Source: a virus. From it: DNA of 52,145 nucleotides. The stretch spans positions 1-52,145 of IMG/VR virus record IMGVR_UViG_3300009285_001772; one strand, given 5' to 3'. The notes below the pieces were generated by a model. That model saw nothing but the letters and a program-made list of their open reading frames with translations, was not told where the DNA came from and did no database searches. Below are positions 23,001 through 31,719 of this stretch, in pieces; position 1 is the first letter of the stretch; the number at the start of each line of letters is the position of its first letter. The translations under genes were made by a program, and so were the position numbers.

Positions 23001-23626
23001 ACGAAGAAAACGAGATTAAACCATTTACGATTATGACAGAAAGTGACGCTTATATTAGTGAGCGCATGAAAGATCAACCTCAAAAACTTTCTTCTATCAA
23101 TGTTGAAACGAAAGATGAAAGATTGGGAATTCACAGACTTTCCTTGCCAGATTATTTTGAACAGTTTTCCCATGAATGTACTATTGGAATTAGTTGTCCT
23201 TTTCATGGTTGGAAACAAGAAACTGTAAAATATGATCTTGATAAGGAAATGCCTAGGTGGATTCAGACCAAACACGGTAAATATGTTTTTAGGTGGCTTT
23301 CAAAAAATAAAAGAGCGCTTGATTTTGCCATTAATGTTAGAGGATGGTACTTAGTCAATCGCTCATTATTTGAGGAAGCTCCCAAAATTCTTTTTTCCGT
23401 GAATGGCGGGATCGAAAATGGTGACTCGATTCTTGGGTTCATGCCTTTTGAAAAGGCTCAAGCTATTCGCAATAGGCCAATTCAAGAAAGTTTAGACCGT
23501 GTTTTGTCCGAAGGAAAAAAGCACGAGGGTCACCCAAATTTTTATAAAGCTGATCTTTCTCCTGAAAAATCTGAAGGGGATGATTATGCCCCAACTGATG
23601 CTATGCAGGAAGGAAGAGATTTTTAA
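22997..23626 (+). CDS. Conserved head-module protein with Cys/His motif
   Basis: 209 residues. It has HECTIGISCPFHGW near residues 57-70, possibly a zinc site, and a recurrent phage pattern KYVFRWLSKNKRALDFAINV, GWYLVNRSLF, NGGIENGDSILGFMPFEKA, which is a known but unnamed family beside capsid genes. Role unknown; an assembly or minor head protein is likely. ATG overlaps the scaffold-like stop (ATGA). Confidence 0.7.
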   Translation: MNEENEIKPFTIMTESDAYISERMKDQPQKLSSINVETKDERLGIHRLSLPDYFEQFSHECTIGISCPFHGWKQETVKYDLDKEMPRWIQTKHGKYVFRWLSKNKRALDFAINVRGWYLVNRSLFEEAPKILFSVNGGIENGDSILGFMPFEKAQAIRNRPIQESLDRVLSEGKKHEGHPNFYKADLSPEKSEGDDYAPTDAMQEGRDF

Positions 23627-23652
23627 CTTAATTTAATAGGAGTAAATGAACT

Positions 23653-24264
23653 ATGGCTAACGATAATATTTCTCGTGGTCTGGTTCCGGTTAATTGGCCG
23701 TTTATCCCTGCCCATTATTACAGAGTTGCAACTGGTAACGATATGTTTTTGGGTGAAATCGTTGATTTGGCGACTTCGGGGTATGTGACCAATGCTTTTG
23801 AAATCACGACTGCTGGAATTATTCGAGCTTTAGGAGCTGTTGTCGGATTTGCTGGACCTGGTAAAAAAGGTCTAGCTTGCGACGATCCTTATTTGGATGC
23901 GTCCGATCTTACAACTCTTGCTTCTGGGCTTGAAGCCGGAGACAGATGGGTCTTGGTTGCTGATGATCCGAACCAAGAATTTATTATTCAGGCAGATACA
24001 GGAGCAACAATGGCTGGATTATCTTCAGTAGGGGAATCATTTCCTCTGCTTTGGAGAGCTACATCTGGTAATACGACATCTGGTTGGGCACTTTTAGAAC
24101 TTGATGCAGGTTCTAATGCCGCTTCAACAGGTCAAATTGTTGTTAATGTTGGTCTAGCTGATGTTGTTAATGTGGATGGAACAGAAAACACAGCCGCTGC
24201 AAATTACGCAAAATGGCGTGTTAAAATTCAAACTCATAGACGCTCGATCGCTGGAGCTGTCTAA
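23653..24264 (+). CDS. Capsid decoration-like structural protein
   Basis: 203 residues directly upstream of the major capsid gene. It is beta-rich, with PFIPAHYYRVATGNDMFLGE and a DRWVLVADDPNQEFIIQA segment typical of small phage proteins placed before the capsid gene and assigned as head decoration or stabilising proteins. AGGAG lies near the ATG. Confidence 0.65.
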   Translation: MANDNISRGLVPVNWPFIPAHYYRVATGNDMFLGEIVDLATSGYVTNAFEITTAGIIRALGAVVGFAGPGKKGLACDDPYLDASDLTTLASGLEAGDRWVLVADDPNQEFIIQADTGATMAGLSSVGESFPLLWRATSGNTTSGWALLELDAGSNAASTGQIVVNVGLADVVNVDGTENTAAANYAKWRVKIQTHRRSIAGAV

Positions 24265-24283
24265 TTAATGGAGAATAACTAAT

Positions 24284-25216
24284 ATGAACAGGACACAATT
24301 TAATAAGGTCGTGGTTCCTGGCTTGTTCTCCTTTATGGTGGACAGCTACAAGCCACGCACTCAAGAAGAAGAATGGCGTTCCCTGGTTGGTGCTTGTGGG
24401 AATGTTAAATCTTCCAAGAGGGCTTATGAGGAAGCCGCATACTATGCAGGATTTGGAATGGTTGCGGGAAAAGGTGAAGGAGAGCCGATTGTTTATGATG
24501 AGCTTGTGCAAGGCCCGACAAAGCGTTGGACTCACCGGACTTTTGGACTTGGATGCCGTATTACGGAGGAATTGATTGAGGATAGTTTGTATCCAGATCT
24601 TCCGACTGAGATGGAATCCTTTACAAGAGAACTTGGTGTTGCCGCACGTGAGACATTAAATGTTCTTACATTTGATGTTTTTAATTCAGGAACTGCTACA
24701 ACGAATCATACAGCAGGAGATGGCCTTGCTATTTTTAGTGCATCTCATACTCTACTTCGTGGCGGAACGTGGTCGAATTTGATCGCTCCCGCTGCTGATT
24801 TGTCAGCAACAACACTTCAAACTGCTCTTGATAATTTCGAGAATCAAAAGGATGACACAGGGAAATGGGCTAGAAACAAAGCTGAATCTATTCTTGTGAA
24901 TCCTTCTAATGCTTGGAAAGCAAAAGAGCTTTTGAATTCTGGGTATGACCCTGAATCAGCAAATAACTCAGTAAATACTTTAAAAGAAAGAAACTTAAAA
25001 CTGATTGCTACGCCTTATTACACGGATACGGATGCTTTTACGCTTCTTAGCAAACCATCCCATAATAATGCTGGGCTTATCGCTTTTCTTCGTCGAAAAG
25101 TTACCTTCGGAAAAGATGGTGATTTTGATACGGGAGATGCGAAGTTTAAAGTTACTTTTAGATACAGTATTGAATTAAATCGTCCGTCGAATATTTATCA
25201 TTCGGCTGGCGCATAA
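24284..25216 (+). CDS. Major capsid protein (HK97 fold, gpT-like)
   Basis: 310 residues forming the icosahedral shell. The N-terminal part (NRTQFNKVVVPGLFSF, EWRSLVGACG) and the region ARETLNVLTFDVFNSGTAT followed by SILVNPSNAWKAKELL resemble Mu gpT-like capsid proteins. It is likely the most highly expressed gene; a GC-rich hairpin follows its stop. The upstream decoration-like gene supports the assignment. Confidence 0.88.
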   Translation: MNRTQFNKVVVPGLFSFMVDSYKPRTQEEEWRSLVGACGNVKSSKRAYEEAAYYAGFGMVAGKGEGEPIVYDELVQGPTKRWTHRTFGLGCRITEELIEDSLYPDLPTEMESFTRELGVAARETLNVLTFDVFNSGTATTNHTAGDGLAIFSASHTLLRGGTWSNLIAPAADLSATTLQTALDNFENQKDDTGKWARNKAESILVNPSNAWKAKELLNSGYDPESANNSVNTLKERNLKLIATPYYTDTDAFTLLSKPSHNNAGLIAFLRRKVTFGKDGDFDTGDAKFKVTFRYSIELNRPSNIYHSAGA

Positions 25217-25235
25217 ACCAAAAGAGATTGATGAT

Positions 25236-25260
25236 GGGAGGGGAACTAAAAACCCCTCCC
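25236..25260 (+). terminator. GC-rich hairpin after the capsid gene
   Basis: GGGAGGGG (25236-25243) pairs perfectly with CCCCTCCC (25253-25260) around a nine-base loop. There is no T-run after it, so it is either a partial terminator or an mRNA 3'-end stabiliser that keeps capsid message abundant. The downstream gene has its own CGGAGG ribosome site. Confidence 0.6.
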
Positions 25261-25281
25261 TGCATCTCGGAGGAAAATTAA

Positions 25282-26040
25282 ATGGGTGATACACGTTTTA
25301 AGAATGGATTGGCATTAGGTTCTTACAACAACTTTTACGCTACAACTGCTGGAGTATTTGCTCAAGCAGATACAACTCCTGATGTTACAGACGGAGTTTT
25401 ATTTTATTCAAATAATACTTCAAATACTACAATTACGCATTTTGATCTTACAGTAGTTGGGGGAGGAGCTGGAAGTAATGCCGGAGCTTTTGAGGGAAAA
25501 GTAATCAAAGTTATCTTCCTTGATAATTCTACAGGGCTTGCCAATACTGGAAATCTAAAATTAGCAACATCCGATAATCTTCAAGGAAAAAATAATTGGA
25601 TTGAGCTTATTTACCACAATTCTGCTTGGATCGAATGTGGAAGAAGTTTGAATCAATCTAATTTTATTACAGTTGATAGCAGAACTTGGTTAGTAGCAAG
25701 TGATGTTGTCCCAAATGTTAGTACGGGAAATGTCATAATTAGAGGTCGTGGACCTCATGTTACTTTGAACTTAGTTCATGATTCAACTGGGAATTTGGCT
25801 TTACGAAGAGCAATTGGTGGATATGATGGACAATTACTGACAATTATTGCTGGTGGTGATTCTCAATCATTAGTGATCGTTAATAGTGCAGCAGCCGATA
25901 CATTTGTCTGTGTTACTTCAGCATCTTCAACACAGTTTAGATTGGCTACAAGTGCTTCTGTTACATTTGTTAAATACTTGAATAAATGGCATGAGTTAGT
26001 TCCTATTTTTTCCAATTCAAGTACTCTTATGTCTACATAA
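25282..26040 (+). CDS. Beta-rich tail/receptor-binding protein
   Basis: 252 residues, Ser/Thr/Asn-rich and beta-structured. It contains two copies of a module of the form G..(L/I)T/K(V/I).......SxxI/LxLxxxxN.W.E: residues around 80-120 (VIKVIFLDNS, NNWIELIYHNSAWIE) and the C-terminal 50 residues (QLLTIIAGGDSQ, NKWHELV). This module is also the C-terminus of the next gene. Such domains are typical of trimeric fibre tips. GGAGG lies near the ATG. Confidence 0.6.
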   Translation: MGDTRFKNGLALGSYNNFYATTAGVFAQADTTPDVTDGVLFYSNNTSNTTITHFDLTVVGGGAGSNAGAFEGKVIKVIFLDNSTGLANTGNLKLATSDNLQGKNNWIELIYHNSAWIECGRSLNQSNFITVDSRTWLVASDVVPNVSTGNVIIRGRGPHVTLNLVHDSTGNLALRRAIGGYDGQLLTIIAGGDSQSLVIVNSAAADTFVCVTSASSTQFRLATSASVTFVKYLNKWHELVPIFSNSSTLMST

Positions 26041-26049
26041 GGAGTTCTT

Positions 26050-26583
26050 GTGGTAAAGTCTAACAGATTTCGTAAGAGGACTTCTGATAGGTCTGGCTTT
26101 GATTATCTTGAACGGGAATTGATTCGAGATAAAGGATCACTTGTAGGAAGTGATGAAAGAGATAACCCTCCGCCGTCCAATATATCTTTGGGTGGCGAGG
26201 GGGATATCTCAACTGGAGAATTTTTTCGTTCATCCACATCTACAGACATTGATCCAAACTACGAAAATCCTACCTTTTATATTACGGCATTAGATGGAAT
26301 CTCTCCATCATTTACTCATCCCTACATGAGAGTAACTGGTTCTAATTCTGCAATTACCATTACAGCCAATCCAAGTATTTTGGCTAGTCAAGAAGGAAAT
26401 ATTTTAACTTTATTTTGTACGGATTCATCCATAACAATTACAAACGGAAATGGAGTTAGTCTTATGGGTTCTGCAACTCTAAGACTTGATTCCGGTTCAA
26501 CCGTAAATTTTATGTTTAATACAGCAAATAATGCTTGGAACGAAACTTCAAGAACAAGTTCTGATTTTGGGATCGGAGGATAA
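26050..26583 (+). CDS. Beta-rich tail/fibre protein, 177 aa
   Basis: GTG start, with GGAG upstream. A basic, disordered N-terminus (about 1-70) is followed by a C-terminal beta module with NILTLFCTDSSITITNGNG and NAWNETS, the same GxxLTLxxxDxSITIxNGxG...NxWxE pattern as in the upstream protein. It is probably a minor virion protein carried on the fibre. Confidence 0.55.
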   Translation: MVKSNRFRKRTSDRSGFDYLERELIRDKGSLVGSDERDNPPPSNISLGGEGDISTGEFFRSSTSTDIDPNYENPTFYITALDGISPSFTHPYMRVTGSNSAITITANPSILASQEGNILTLFCTDSSITITNGNGVSLMGSATLRLDSGSTVNFMFNTANNAWNETSRTSSDFGIGG

Positions 26584-26586
26584 AAA

Positions 26587-26901
26587 GTGGCAAATCGAAT
26601 TTTTGATAATGTAATAGCAATTGATTCCGCAATGGGGAATTTAAATGCTGTGGGCGGAACAAGCTCGAACATTACGACATTTAATGTTTCAGCAATAGCA
26701 TTTTTAGCATCTTCTACTTTGGGGGCTTGCGTCATAAGTGGGGCAAGTACGGCAGACCATATTGTAAGATTCGGGATTATTAACGCTGGTTCGGGAATTA
26801 TTCATGATCTTCAATACATTAGTTTTGCAAGTCCTTTAAAATTAAGCTCGATTAAGTGTCCAACTTTAACAGCTGGTTCTGCCTGGATTTATCTTGCATG
26901 A
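26587..26901 (+). CDS. Small beta-rich virion protein, 104 aa
   Basis: GTG start at 26587. The sequence is Ala/Ser/Gly/Ile-rich, ending LTAGSAWIYLA. It has no signal peptide or membrane segment in this reading. It fits the run of small virion proteins between capsid and lysis genes. Stop overlaps the next ATG. Confidence 0.55.
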   Translation: MANRIFDNVIAIDSAMGNLNAVGGTSSNITTFNVSAIAFLASSTLGACVISGASTADHIVRFGIINAGSGIIHDLQYISFASPLKLSSIKCPTLTAGSAWIYLA

Positions 26902-27209
26902 ACATTTATAGACACGAAACTTCACAAACTGTTTTGTCGGGTTCCATAAGCTCCACAACTCTCAATATAAGAGGCGGGCTTTTGAGGCAAGTTCTTATTC
27001 GGGCTGGAACTTCCTCTACTGTTTTCAGAGCTGACGTACAAGAGCAGGACGGAATAACTGTCTTAAATTACGGATACCATGAAGGTGAAATAAACGATAC
27101 AGGCGGTTCAAGTGCGTTACCACTTCCTGTATTGGGTAATTACGTAATAAACATTACAAACGCAAGTAGGGATGATTTGTTCGATGTTCGGTTACTCATT
27201 CAAGAATAA
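26898..27209 (+). CDS. Small beta-rich virion protein, 103 aa
   Basis: ATG at 26898 overlaps the previous stop as ATGA. The product (MNIYRHETSQTVLSGSISST, then TVFRADVQEQDGITVLNYGY) is predominantly beta, probably part of the tail or baseplate-like complex. No family is recognised. Confidence 0.55.
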   Translation: MNIYRHETSQTVLSGSISSTTLNIRGGLLRQVLIRAGTSSTVFRADVQEQDGITVLNYGYHEGEINDTGGSSALPLPVLGNYVINITNASRDDLFDVRLLIQE

Positions 27210-27783
27210 ATGGTTTAAACGAAAATCTGACTTGGAAAAAGAGTTTCTTGAAAAAGAAAATGAGCTTATTAGGTCACTTACCCAACATTACGATGATTTA
27301 GAAAAATCATTAGTTAATCAGAACTTAAAAATAGAAAGAAGCAAAACAGACTTGGATGATTTGGAAAAAAGAGTTCTTGATCGTAAAAAAGAACTTGAGA
27401 AAGCCAATGATGAACTCAAGACTCAGATCAGGCTTATTGAGGCTAAAGCATCCCCAGATTCAGTATGGATTCAATCATTTTCACATGGATTTTCTAAAGC
27501 ATGGGATATGATGATTCCTATTATGACTGAAGGTATCGAAAAAGTAAAAGAAAATATAAGAACTGAGGAAATTGACAAATCTTTAATTCGTGTTAATCCA
27601 ATTGTTGAGGATCGCTTAAAAGCCCTCCAAAACTACAAAGCAATCGAATCCTTGAAACTTGAAGAAAAGAAAAAAGAGTTTTTTGATAAGATGAATGATG
27701 TTCAGAAAAAAGAAGAAAAAGAAAAATATAAAAATTATATAAGTGTTATTGACTGGTTATTGGGACAAAGAAATGGGAACTAG
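27184..27783 (+). CDS. Coiled-coil structural protein
   Basis: 199 residues from ATG at 27184; an alternative in-frame ATG at 27172 adds four residues. Residues 10-75 form a strong coiled coil (SDLEKEFLEKENELIRSL, LDDLEKRVLDRKKELEK), followed by SPDSVWIQSFSHGFSKAWDM and another charged helix. It may be a fibre chaperone or a rod-like tail component. Confidence 0.6.
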   Translation: MFGYSFKNKWFKRKSDLEKEFLEKENELIRSLTQHYDDLEKSLVNQNLKIERSKTDLDDLEKRVLDRKKELEKANDELKTQIRLIEAKASPDSVWIQSFSHGFSKAWDMMIPIMTEGIEKVKENIRTEEIDKSLIRVNPIVEDRLKALQNYKAIESLKLEEKKKEFFDKMNDVQKKEEKEKYKNYISVIDWLLGQRNGN

Positions 27784-28078
27784 ATATTTTAGAACAACTC
27801 TTAAAGTTGCGATAGTTCATACTTCAAGATATATTTCAATTAATTCATCTGATGCTACTAAGATTTTAATGACTTCAGGTTCTATTGGAATTAGCATATT
27901 CAATCAAGGATCAACTCCCCTTGTTTGGGGAGGAACCAATATTTCTGTTAATAGTGGAAACTATTTATTTCCTGCAGGACGAGTTGAATGGACGGATGTG
28001 CAAGATGGATTTGAATTTTATGTAATTTCTGATTCTAACGGGACATTTGGGTTAGCACATATTACGGAATATAGATAG
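27773..28078 (+). CDS. Small beta-rich virion protein, 101 aa
   Basis: ATG at 27773 overlaps the end of the previous gene by 11 bases. The product (MGTRYFRTTLKVAIVHTSRY, then GISIFNQGSTPLVWGGTNIS) is beta-rich with conserved Gly/Trp turns typical of phage fibre-associated domains. Stop TAG at the end. Function unknown. Confidence 0.55.
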   Translation: MGTRYFRTTLKVAIVHTSRYISINSSDATKILMTSGSIGISIFNQGSTPLVWGGTNISVNSGNYLFPAGRVEWTDVQDGFEFYVISDSNGTFGLAHITEYR

Positions 28079-28080
28079 AA

Positions 28081-28932
28081 ATGGGCGAGAGTTTACCTCC
28101 TTTAAAGATTGTTAAAGCTGGACAAGCTGATGCTATTCCAGTTTATAGTATCGAACTGTCCAATAATTTAAGTTTTATAAGAAAAGGTGCTGTTGGTGTC
28201 GTAATTTCTGCGACAACAGGATCTGGAATAGCTGATCCAATCGTCTATGCAGCAACTGCTAATAAATACGCTGTTTTAGATTTCGCCACAGATTTAATAA
28301 ATGAGTTTAGGTTAGTTCAGTCTGGTAATTCAGTTACTGTAGATACAACAGGGAATCTTATAATTATCAATGCTGTAACTAATTCTGTAACTGGAGTAGT
28401 TTATGCTCAATCAGGAGACACTTTTTTAACGTATGGAGCTAGTACAAATCTTACAGCTGAACGTATTATCGCAGCATCTGATAATATAACCATAATCTCC
28501 AGTGGAACAAGTTTCTTAATATCAGCAAATACAAATAATATTTCCAATCTTATTTCTGCTGAATATTTAACTTATGCAGCCAATGCAACATTGAGTAGTG
28601 AAAGAGTTATTGCGGCATCTGATAACATAACAATAGTTTCATCAGGCACTTCTTTTTTAATTTCTGCAATTACAAACGCTCTTGGTACTGGAACAGTAAA
28701 TACAGGTTCGCAAAATTACTTAGCATTTTATCCAACAGCTGGAACTACTGTAGATGATGTAACAGTAAGTGTTTCAACTGGAAATGGAGTAGCCCCATTT
28801 AATGTAATTATACTTACATCTCCAGCAGCATCTTTAACTAATGGTGATTTCTGGTTTGAATCATCTAGTAACAAACTGTATCTAGCTTGTAGAAGTACAA
28901 ACTCAACTTATTATGTGGAGCTTGGTTCATAA
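28081..28932 (+). CDS. Fibre-like protein with internal duplication
   Basis: 283 residues, beta-rich, Thr/Ser/Asn-heavy. Two consecutive blocks share the pattern (A/S)ERxIAASDNITIxSSGTSFLISAxTN, at 28447-28540 and 28584-28680. A block NEFRLVQSGNSVTVDTTGN is also found in the gene at 30596. These modules probably form beta-helix or repeat rods of a receptor-binding fibre. Confidence 0.6.
   Translation: MGESLPPLKIVKAGQADAIPVYSIELSNNLSFIRKGAVGVVISATTGSGIADPIVYAATANKYAVLDFATDLINEFRLVQSGNSVTVDTTGNLIIINAVTNSVTGVVYAQSGDTFLTYGASTNLTAERIIAASDNITIISSGTSFLISANTNNISNLISAEYLTYAANATLSSERVIAASDNITIVSSGTSFLISAITNALGTGTVNTGSQNYLAFYPTAGTTVDDVTVSVSTGNGVAPFNVIILTSPAASLTNGDFWFESSSNKLYLACRSTNSTYYVELGS
28447..28680 (+). 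repeat. Internal duplicated fibre module
   Basis: Two adjacent copies encode nearly the same beta module (about 31 codons each, with a 14-codon linker). The protein level is well conserved while many third codon positions differ, so the duplication is not recent. A third relative lies in the gene at 30596 (ASDNSIVIVKGSGIFISALTN). Confidence 0.75.
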
Positions 28933-29447
28933 TGGCAACAACTATTCATATCCCGATGGCTTTACTTACAGTAGAGGTTAATAGTGGAAATTGTTTTTGG
29001 ACTGCTAAAACTGATCTAACTAATATGGATAAAGCCTACATAAATCACGTTGATTCTGGTAGATCGGTTTCAACATGGTGGATGAGTGTCCCAACTAATG
29101 TTAATGCAACCCCAGCTTGGGGACTTGACATAGTTTCTGAAGCAGCTATTAATGGTTCCGCAGGTGGATTTTTAATTTTAAATGTGGATGGTATGAGTGC
29201 TGCTCATGGAGAATCGGCTAATACACTTGCTTCTTCTACAACTCAATTAGTTGTTGCTGGAAGTTTTCAACTAAGTACAGCCGGACTTCTAACTATCTCG
29301 ACAATGGCTACTACTAATTTTGACGCAACTTTAGCAACTTCTGCTACAGATTATTTGAAAGTTAAAATTACAAGAGTCGGGCAATCAGATACTTTAAACT
29401 CAGATTGGTATATCTATGATGTCAAATTTAGGTGTAATGTAAATTGA
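28932..29447 (+). CDS. Virion protein, jelly-roll-like, 171 aa
   Basis: ATG overlaps the previous stop (TAATG). The beta-rich pattern ends SDWYIYDVKFRCNVN, a layout like carbohydrate-binding or decoration domains of phage tails. Function is inferred from position and composition. Confidence 0.55.
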   Translation: MATTIHIPMALLTVEVNSGNCFWTAKTDLTNMDKAYINHVDSGRSVSTWWMSVPTNVNATPAWGLDIVSEAAINGSAGGFLILNVDGMSAAHGESANTLASSTTQLVVAGSFQLSTAGLLTISTMATTNFDATLATSATDYLKVKITRVGQSDTLNSDWYIYDVKFRCNVN

Positions 29448-29794
29448 GTAAACCTAGACTTAAACTACAGGCTGTTATTGATACAGAAGCTAATGCGGAT
29501 ACAATCATCACTCAGATTAGGAATGAATTGGTTGGAAAAGATATTTTCGAGGAACATAATTTAAGTTATCAAATTGATGAATCAGGACAGGTTAATTTAA
29601 TTTTTGACTTTAGATTTAACAATAGGATTGATCGTGATGATATGAAGAATTGGATTAAAGATCAAGCACAAAATAATCCTCAAGTAAAGGATTGGATTCA
29701 GTCTGTTACTGTTACTGAACATTTATGTAGTCACGATGATGTTTCTATTAAAGACTGTACTACTACTGAATACGTAAGGTGGGAACGTGTCTAG
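29444..29794 (+). CDS. Hypothetical protein, 116 aa
   Basis: TTG start at 29444, with AGGTG 11 bases upstream and an ATTG-type overlap with the preceding stop. It is more charged and alpha/beta than its neighbours (VIDTEANADTIITQIRNEL), with a cysteine and histidine rich end (EHLCSHDDVSIKDC). It may be a virion assembly accessory rather than a fibre part. Confidence 0.55.
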   Translation: MSKPRLKLQAVIDTEANADTIITQIRNELVGKDIFEEHNLSYQIDESGQVNLIFDFRFNNRIDRDDMKNWIKDQAQNNPQVKDWIQSVTVTEHLCSHDDVSIKDCTTTEYVRWERV

Positions 29795-30596
29795 AAATTT
29801 TGATGGACTTGATGATTTAATAAATTTTGGTACAAATGTTCTTCATGATAATCTTGGCCCATTAACATTTGCTTTATGGGTTAATCCTGTAAATGGTGGA
29901 GAATCTAATCTCGGATTTATGATGGCAATTCAGAATGATCTAGGAGGATATAAGATTTTTAGATTTAATAATACTGTTGCTGGAAGAACGCAAATCTTAA
30001 TAGATGGATCAACTGATATTTCTAGGATTACAAATAATTCGGGTTTATTACCATTTAATAAATGGACATTTGCTTCAGCGACTTGGACTGGTTCTGATTT
30101 AGCAAGTGATGTTCATATATATTATAATGCAGTTGAACAATCTTATGCAGTTAGTACAAGTGGTGCTGGAATTGTTGCTGATTCTGGAGGTAACTTATTA
30201 ATAGGAAATAATACAGGAACAACTAGAACTTTTAATGGACAAATAGCTTACGCTCACGTTTATAATAGAATTTTAAGTATTGAAGAAATGAAACAGATAA
30301 TGTTTTATCCGGGTTCTATAATAAATGGACTTGTTAGTTTTAATCCTTTATTAGGTTCTGCTTCTACTGAACCAGATTTTTCTGGAAACAAGAATAATGG
30401 AACTGTAACTGGAGCAATTAAAGGAACTACTGAACCATCCATAAACGGTTTATTCACTATTCCTCATCCTAATTTCTGGTACTCTGCTTTCAGTACAGAA
30501 GAAGTTGCTAATTATTATCGTAGACTTTCTATCTTAAACTCAACAAAACTATCAGTTGTTGACAAAACAAAAGTTTCTATTCTTCAAGGTGCTTAA
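29787..30596 (+). CDS. LamG/concanavalin A-like lectin domain protein
   Basis: 269 residues. GTG start overlaps the previous gene. Residues 1-175 are a typical LamG-type jelly roll: SRNFDGLDDLINFG, LTFALWVNP, PFNKWTFASATWTGS, GNLLIGNNTGTTRTFNGQIA and YAHVYNRILSIEEM. Such domains bind carbohydrate, so this is a likely receptor-binding or adhesin component of the virion. The C-terminal 95 residues are unassigned. Confidence 0.8.
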   Translation: MSRNFDGLDDLINFGTNVLHDNLGPLTFALWVNPVNGGESNLGFMMAIQNDLGGYKIFRFNNTVAGRTQILIDGSTDISRITNNSGLLPFNKWTFASATWTGSDLASDVHIYYNAVEQSYAVSTSGAGIVADSGGNLLIGNNTGTTRTFNGQIAYAHVYNRILSIEEMKQIMFYPGSIINGLVSFNPLLGSASTEPDFSGNKNNGTVTGAIKGTTEPSINGLFTIPHPNFWYSAFSTEEVANYYRRLSILNSTKLSVVDKTKVSILQGA

Positions 30597-31342
30597 TGGC
30601 TCATGAACAAATAATTAGATCAGTAGATTTTAATTATACAGGTACAGCATATTCTTTAATTGGAGTATCAAATGATGGAATAACTTGTACTAATTACATT
30701 ATCTTAGCTAGCGACAACTCTATAGTTATAGTTAAAGGATCGGGAATATTTATTTCTGCTCTTACTAATGCTGGAGGAGTCGGATCAACTTATGCAGCAA
30801 CAGGTAATACTTACATAGTTACTGATTTATCTACTGATCTAACTAATGAATTTCGTTTAGTTCAATCTGGCAACTCAATAACTATTAATACCGCAGGAAA
30901 TAACATAATTATTAATGCTGTTACGAATGGTGGTGGCGGTGGTGCTGTGGCTAGAAGTGTAACTTTTATGTCTCAAACATCTGCTGTTTGGACTAATATG
31001 CCAGCTGCTTTTACTGAGTTTATGGGTAATTTTCAGTTTAGAAATTTATTTGATATGACTGGAGTAACTTCTGTTAATTTATCAGCAACTGTTACAACGG
31101 TAGGTTCTGCGGTAACTGCACTTTATTTGATGTGGTCAACAAACGGTGGAACGACTTTTGATAATGTTGGAAATGTTGGAAGTAGTCCTACTGTGAATAT
31201 TGGAGTTGCTGGTATTAGAACGTCTGGTTGGGCGTTTTTAAATACAAAATTAACTGGAGAATGTATTTTAGCTGTTTGGGGTTCAGATGGTAACTTGGCT
31301 CTTGATCCTAGATTCGGAAATGTTTCAGCACTTTTTAAATAA
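30596..31342 (+). CDS. Fibre-like protein sharing a module with the gene at 28081
   Basis: 248 residues. The middle region LTNEFRLVQSGNSITINTAG and IILASDNSIVIVKGSGIFIS parallel the modules in the protein starting at 28081. The C-terminal half (TFMSQTSAVWTN, LYLMWSTNGGTTFDNVGNVG) is unrelated and probably forms the binding tip. Start overlaps the previous stop (TAATG). Confidence 0.6.
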   Translation: MAHEQIIRSVDFNYTGTAYSLIGVSNDGITCTNYIILASDNSIVIVKGSGIFISALTNAGGVGSTYAATGNTYIVTDLSTDLTNEFRLVQSGNSITINTAGNNIIINAVTNGGGGGAVARSVTFMSQTSAVWTNMPAAFTEFMGNFQFRNLFDMTGVTSVNLSATVTTVGSAVTALYLMWSTNGGTTFDNVGNVGSSPTVNIGVAGIRTSGWAFLNTKLTGECILAVWGSDGNLALDPRFGNVSALFK

Positions 31343-31355
31343 AAAGGAATAAATT

Positions 31356-31556
31356 ATGCCAGATAAGATTGAGTTGGAAGAAATTAAAATAGACATCAAA
31401 GAAATTCTTAAAATCTTAAATGGAAATGGAAAACTTGGAATAGTCCCTAAAATAAATATTATGTGGGCTGTAGGAATTTTATTTTTAAGTACCTTTTTTA
31501 TTGGTGTAATTGGGATATTAATTCAATACGGTTTTTCAAGAATACATTGGGGGTAA
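31356..31556 (+). CDS. Single-span membrane protein, holin-cassette candidate
   Basis: 66 residues with a charged N-terminal amphipathic helix (ELEEIKIDIKEILKILNG) followed by one membrane helix (about 35-58, MWAVGILFLSTFFIGVIGIL). AAGGAA lies upstream. First of four membrane genes in a row at 31.4-32.3 kb, which fits a lysis cassette; the exact class (holin, antiholin) is not clear. Confidence 0.65.
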   Translation: MPDKIELEEIKIDIKEILKILNGNGKLGIVPKINIMWAVGILFLSTFFIGVIGILIQYGFSRIHWG

Positions 31557-31557
31557 A

Positions 31558-31719
31558 ATGGATATTTTGAAAGGAAAAAAAACTTATCTTATTTCAGCGT
31601 TATGGGCAATTGCCACATTTGTTTATTCAATGGGATGGATAGACCAATATACTTTTAGTCTTATTCAAGGTGCATTATTGCCAGCAGGAATCGCTGCATT
31701 AAGAGCAGGTATAAAATGA
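31558..31719 (+). CDS. Small holin-like protein, 53 aa
   Basis: ATG at 31558, TGA at 31717-31719 overlapping the next ATG. MDILKGKKTYLISALWAIAT begins a short protein of a type I recognise as common in phage lysis regions, with a helix near the N-terminus and an ALLPAGIAALRAGIK end. Likely holin or holin-associated. Confidence 0.7.
   Translation: MDILKGKKTYLISALWAIATFVYSMGWIDQYTFSLIQGALLPAGIAALRAGIK

Noticed and set aside
22997-23626. Rieske iron-sulfur protein (CPFHGW looks like Rieske box II)
   Set aside because: Box I (CxH) is absent, and the rest matches a conserved head-module family.
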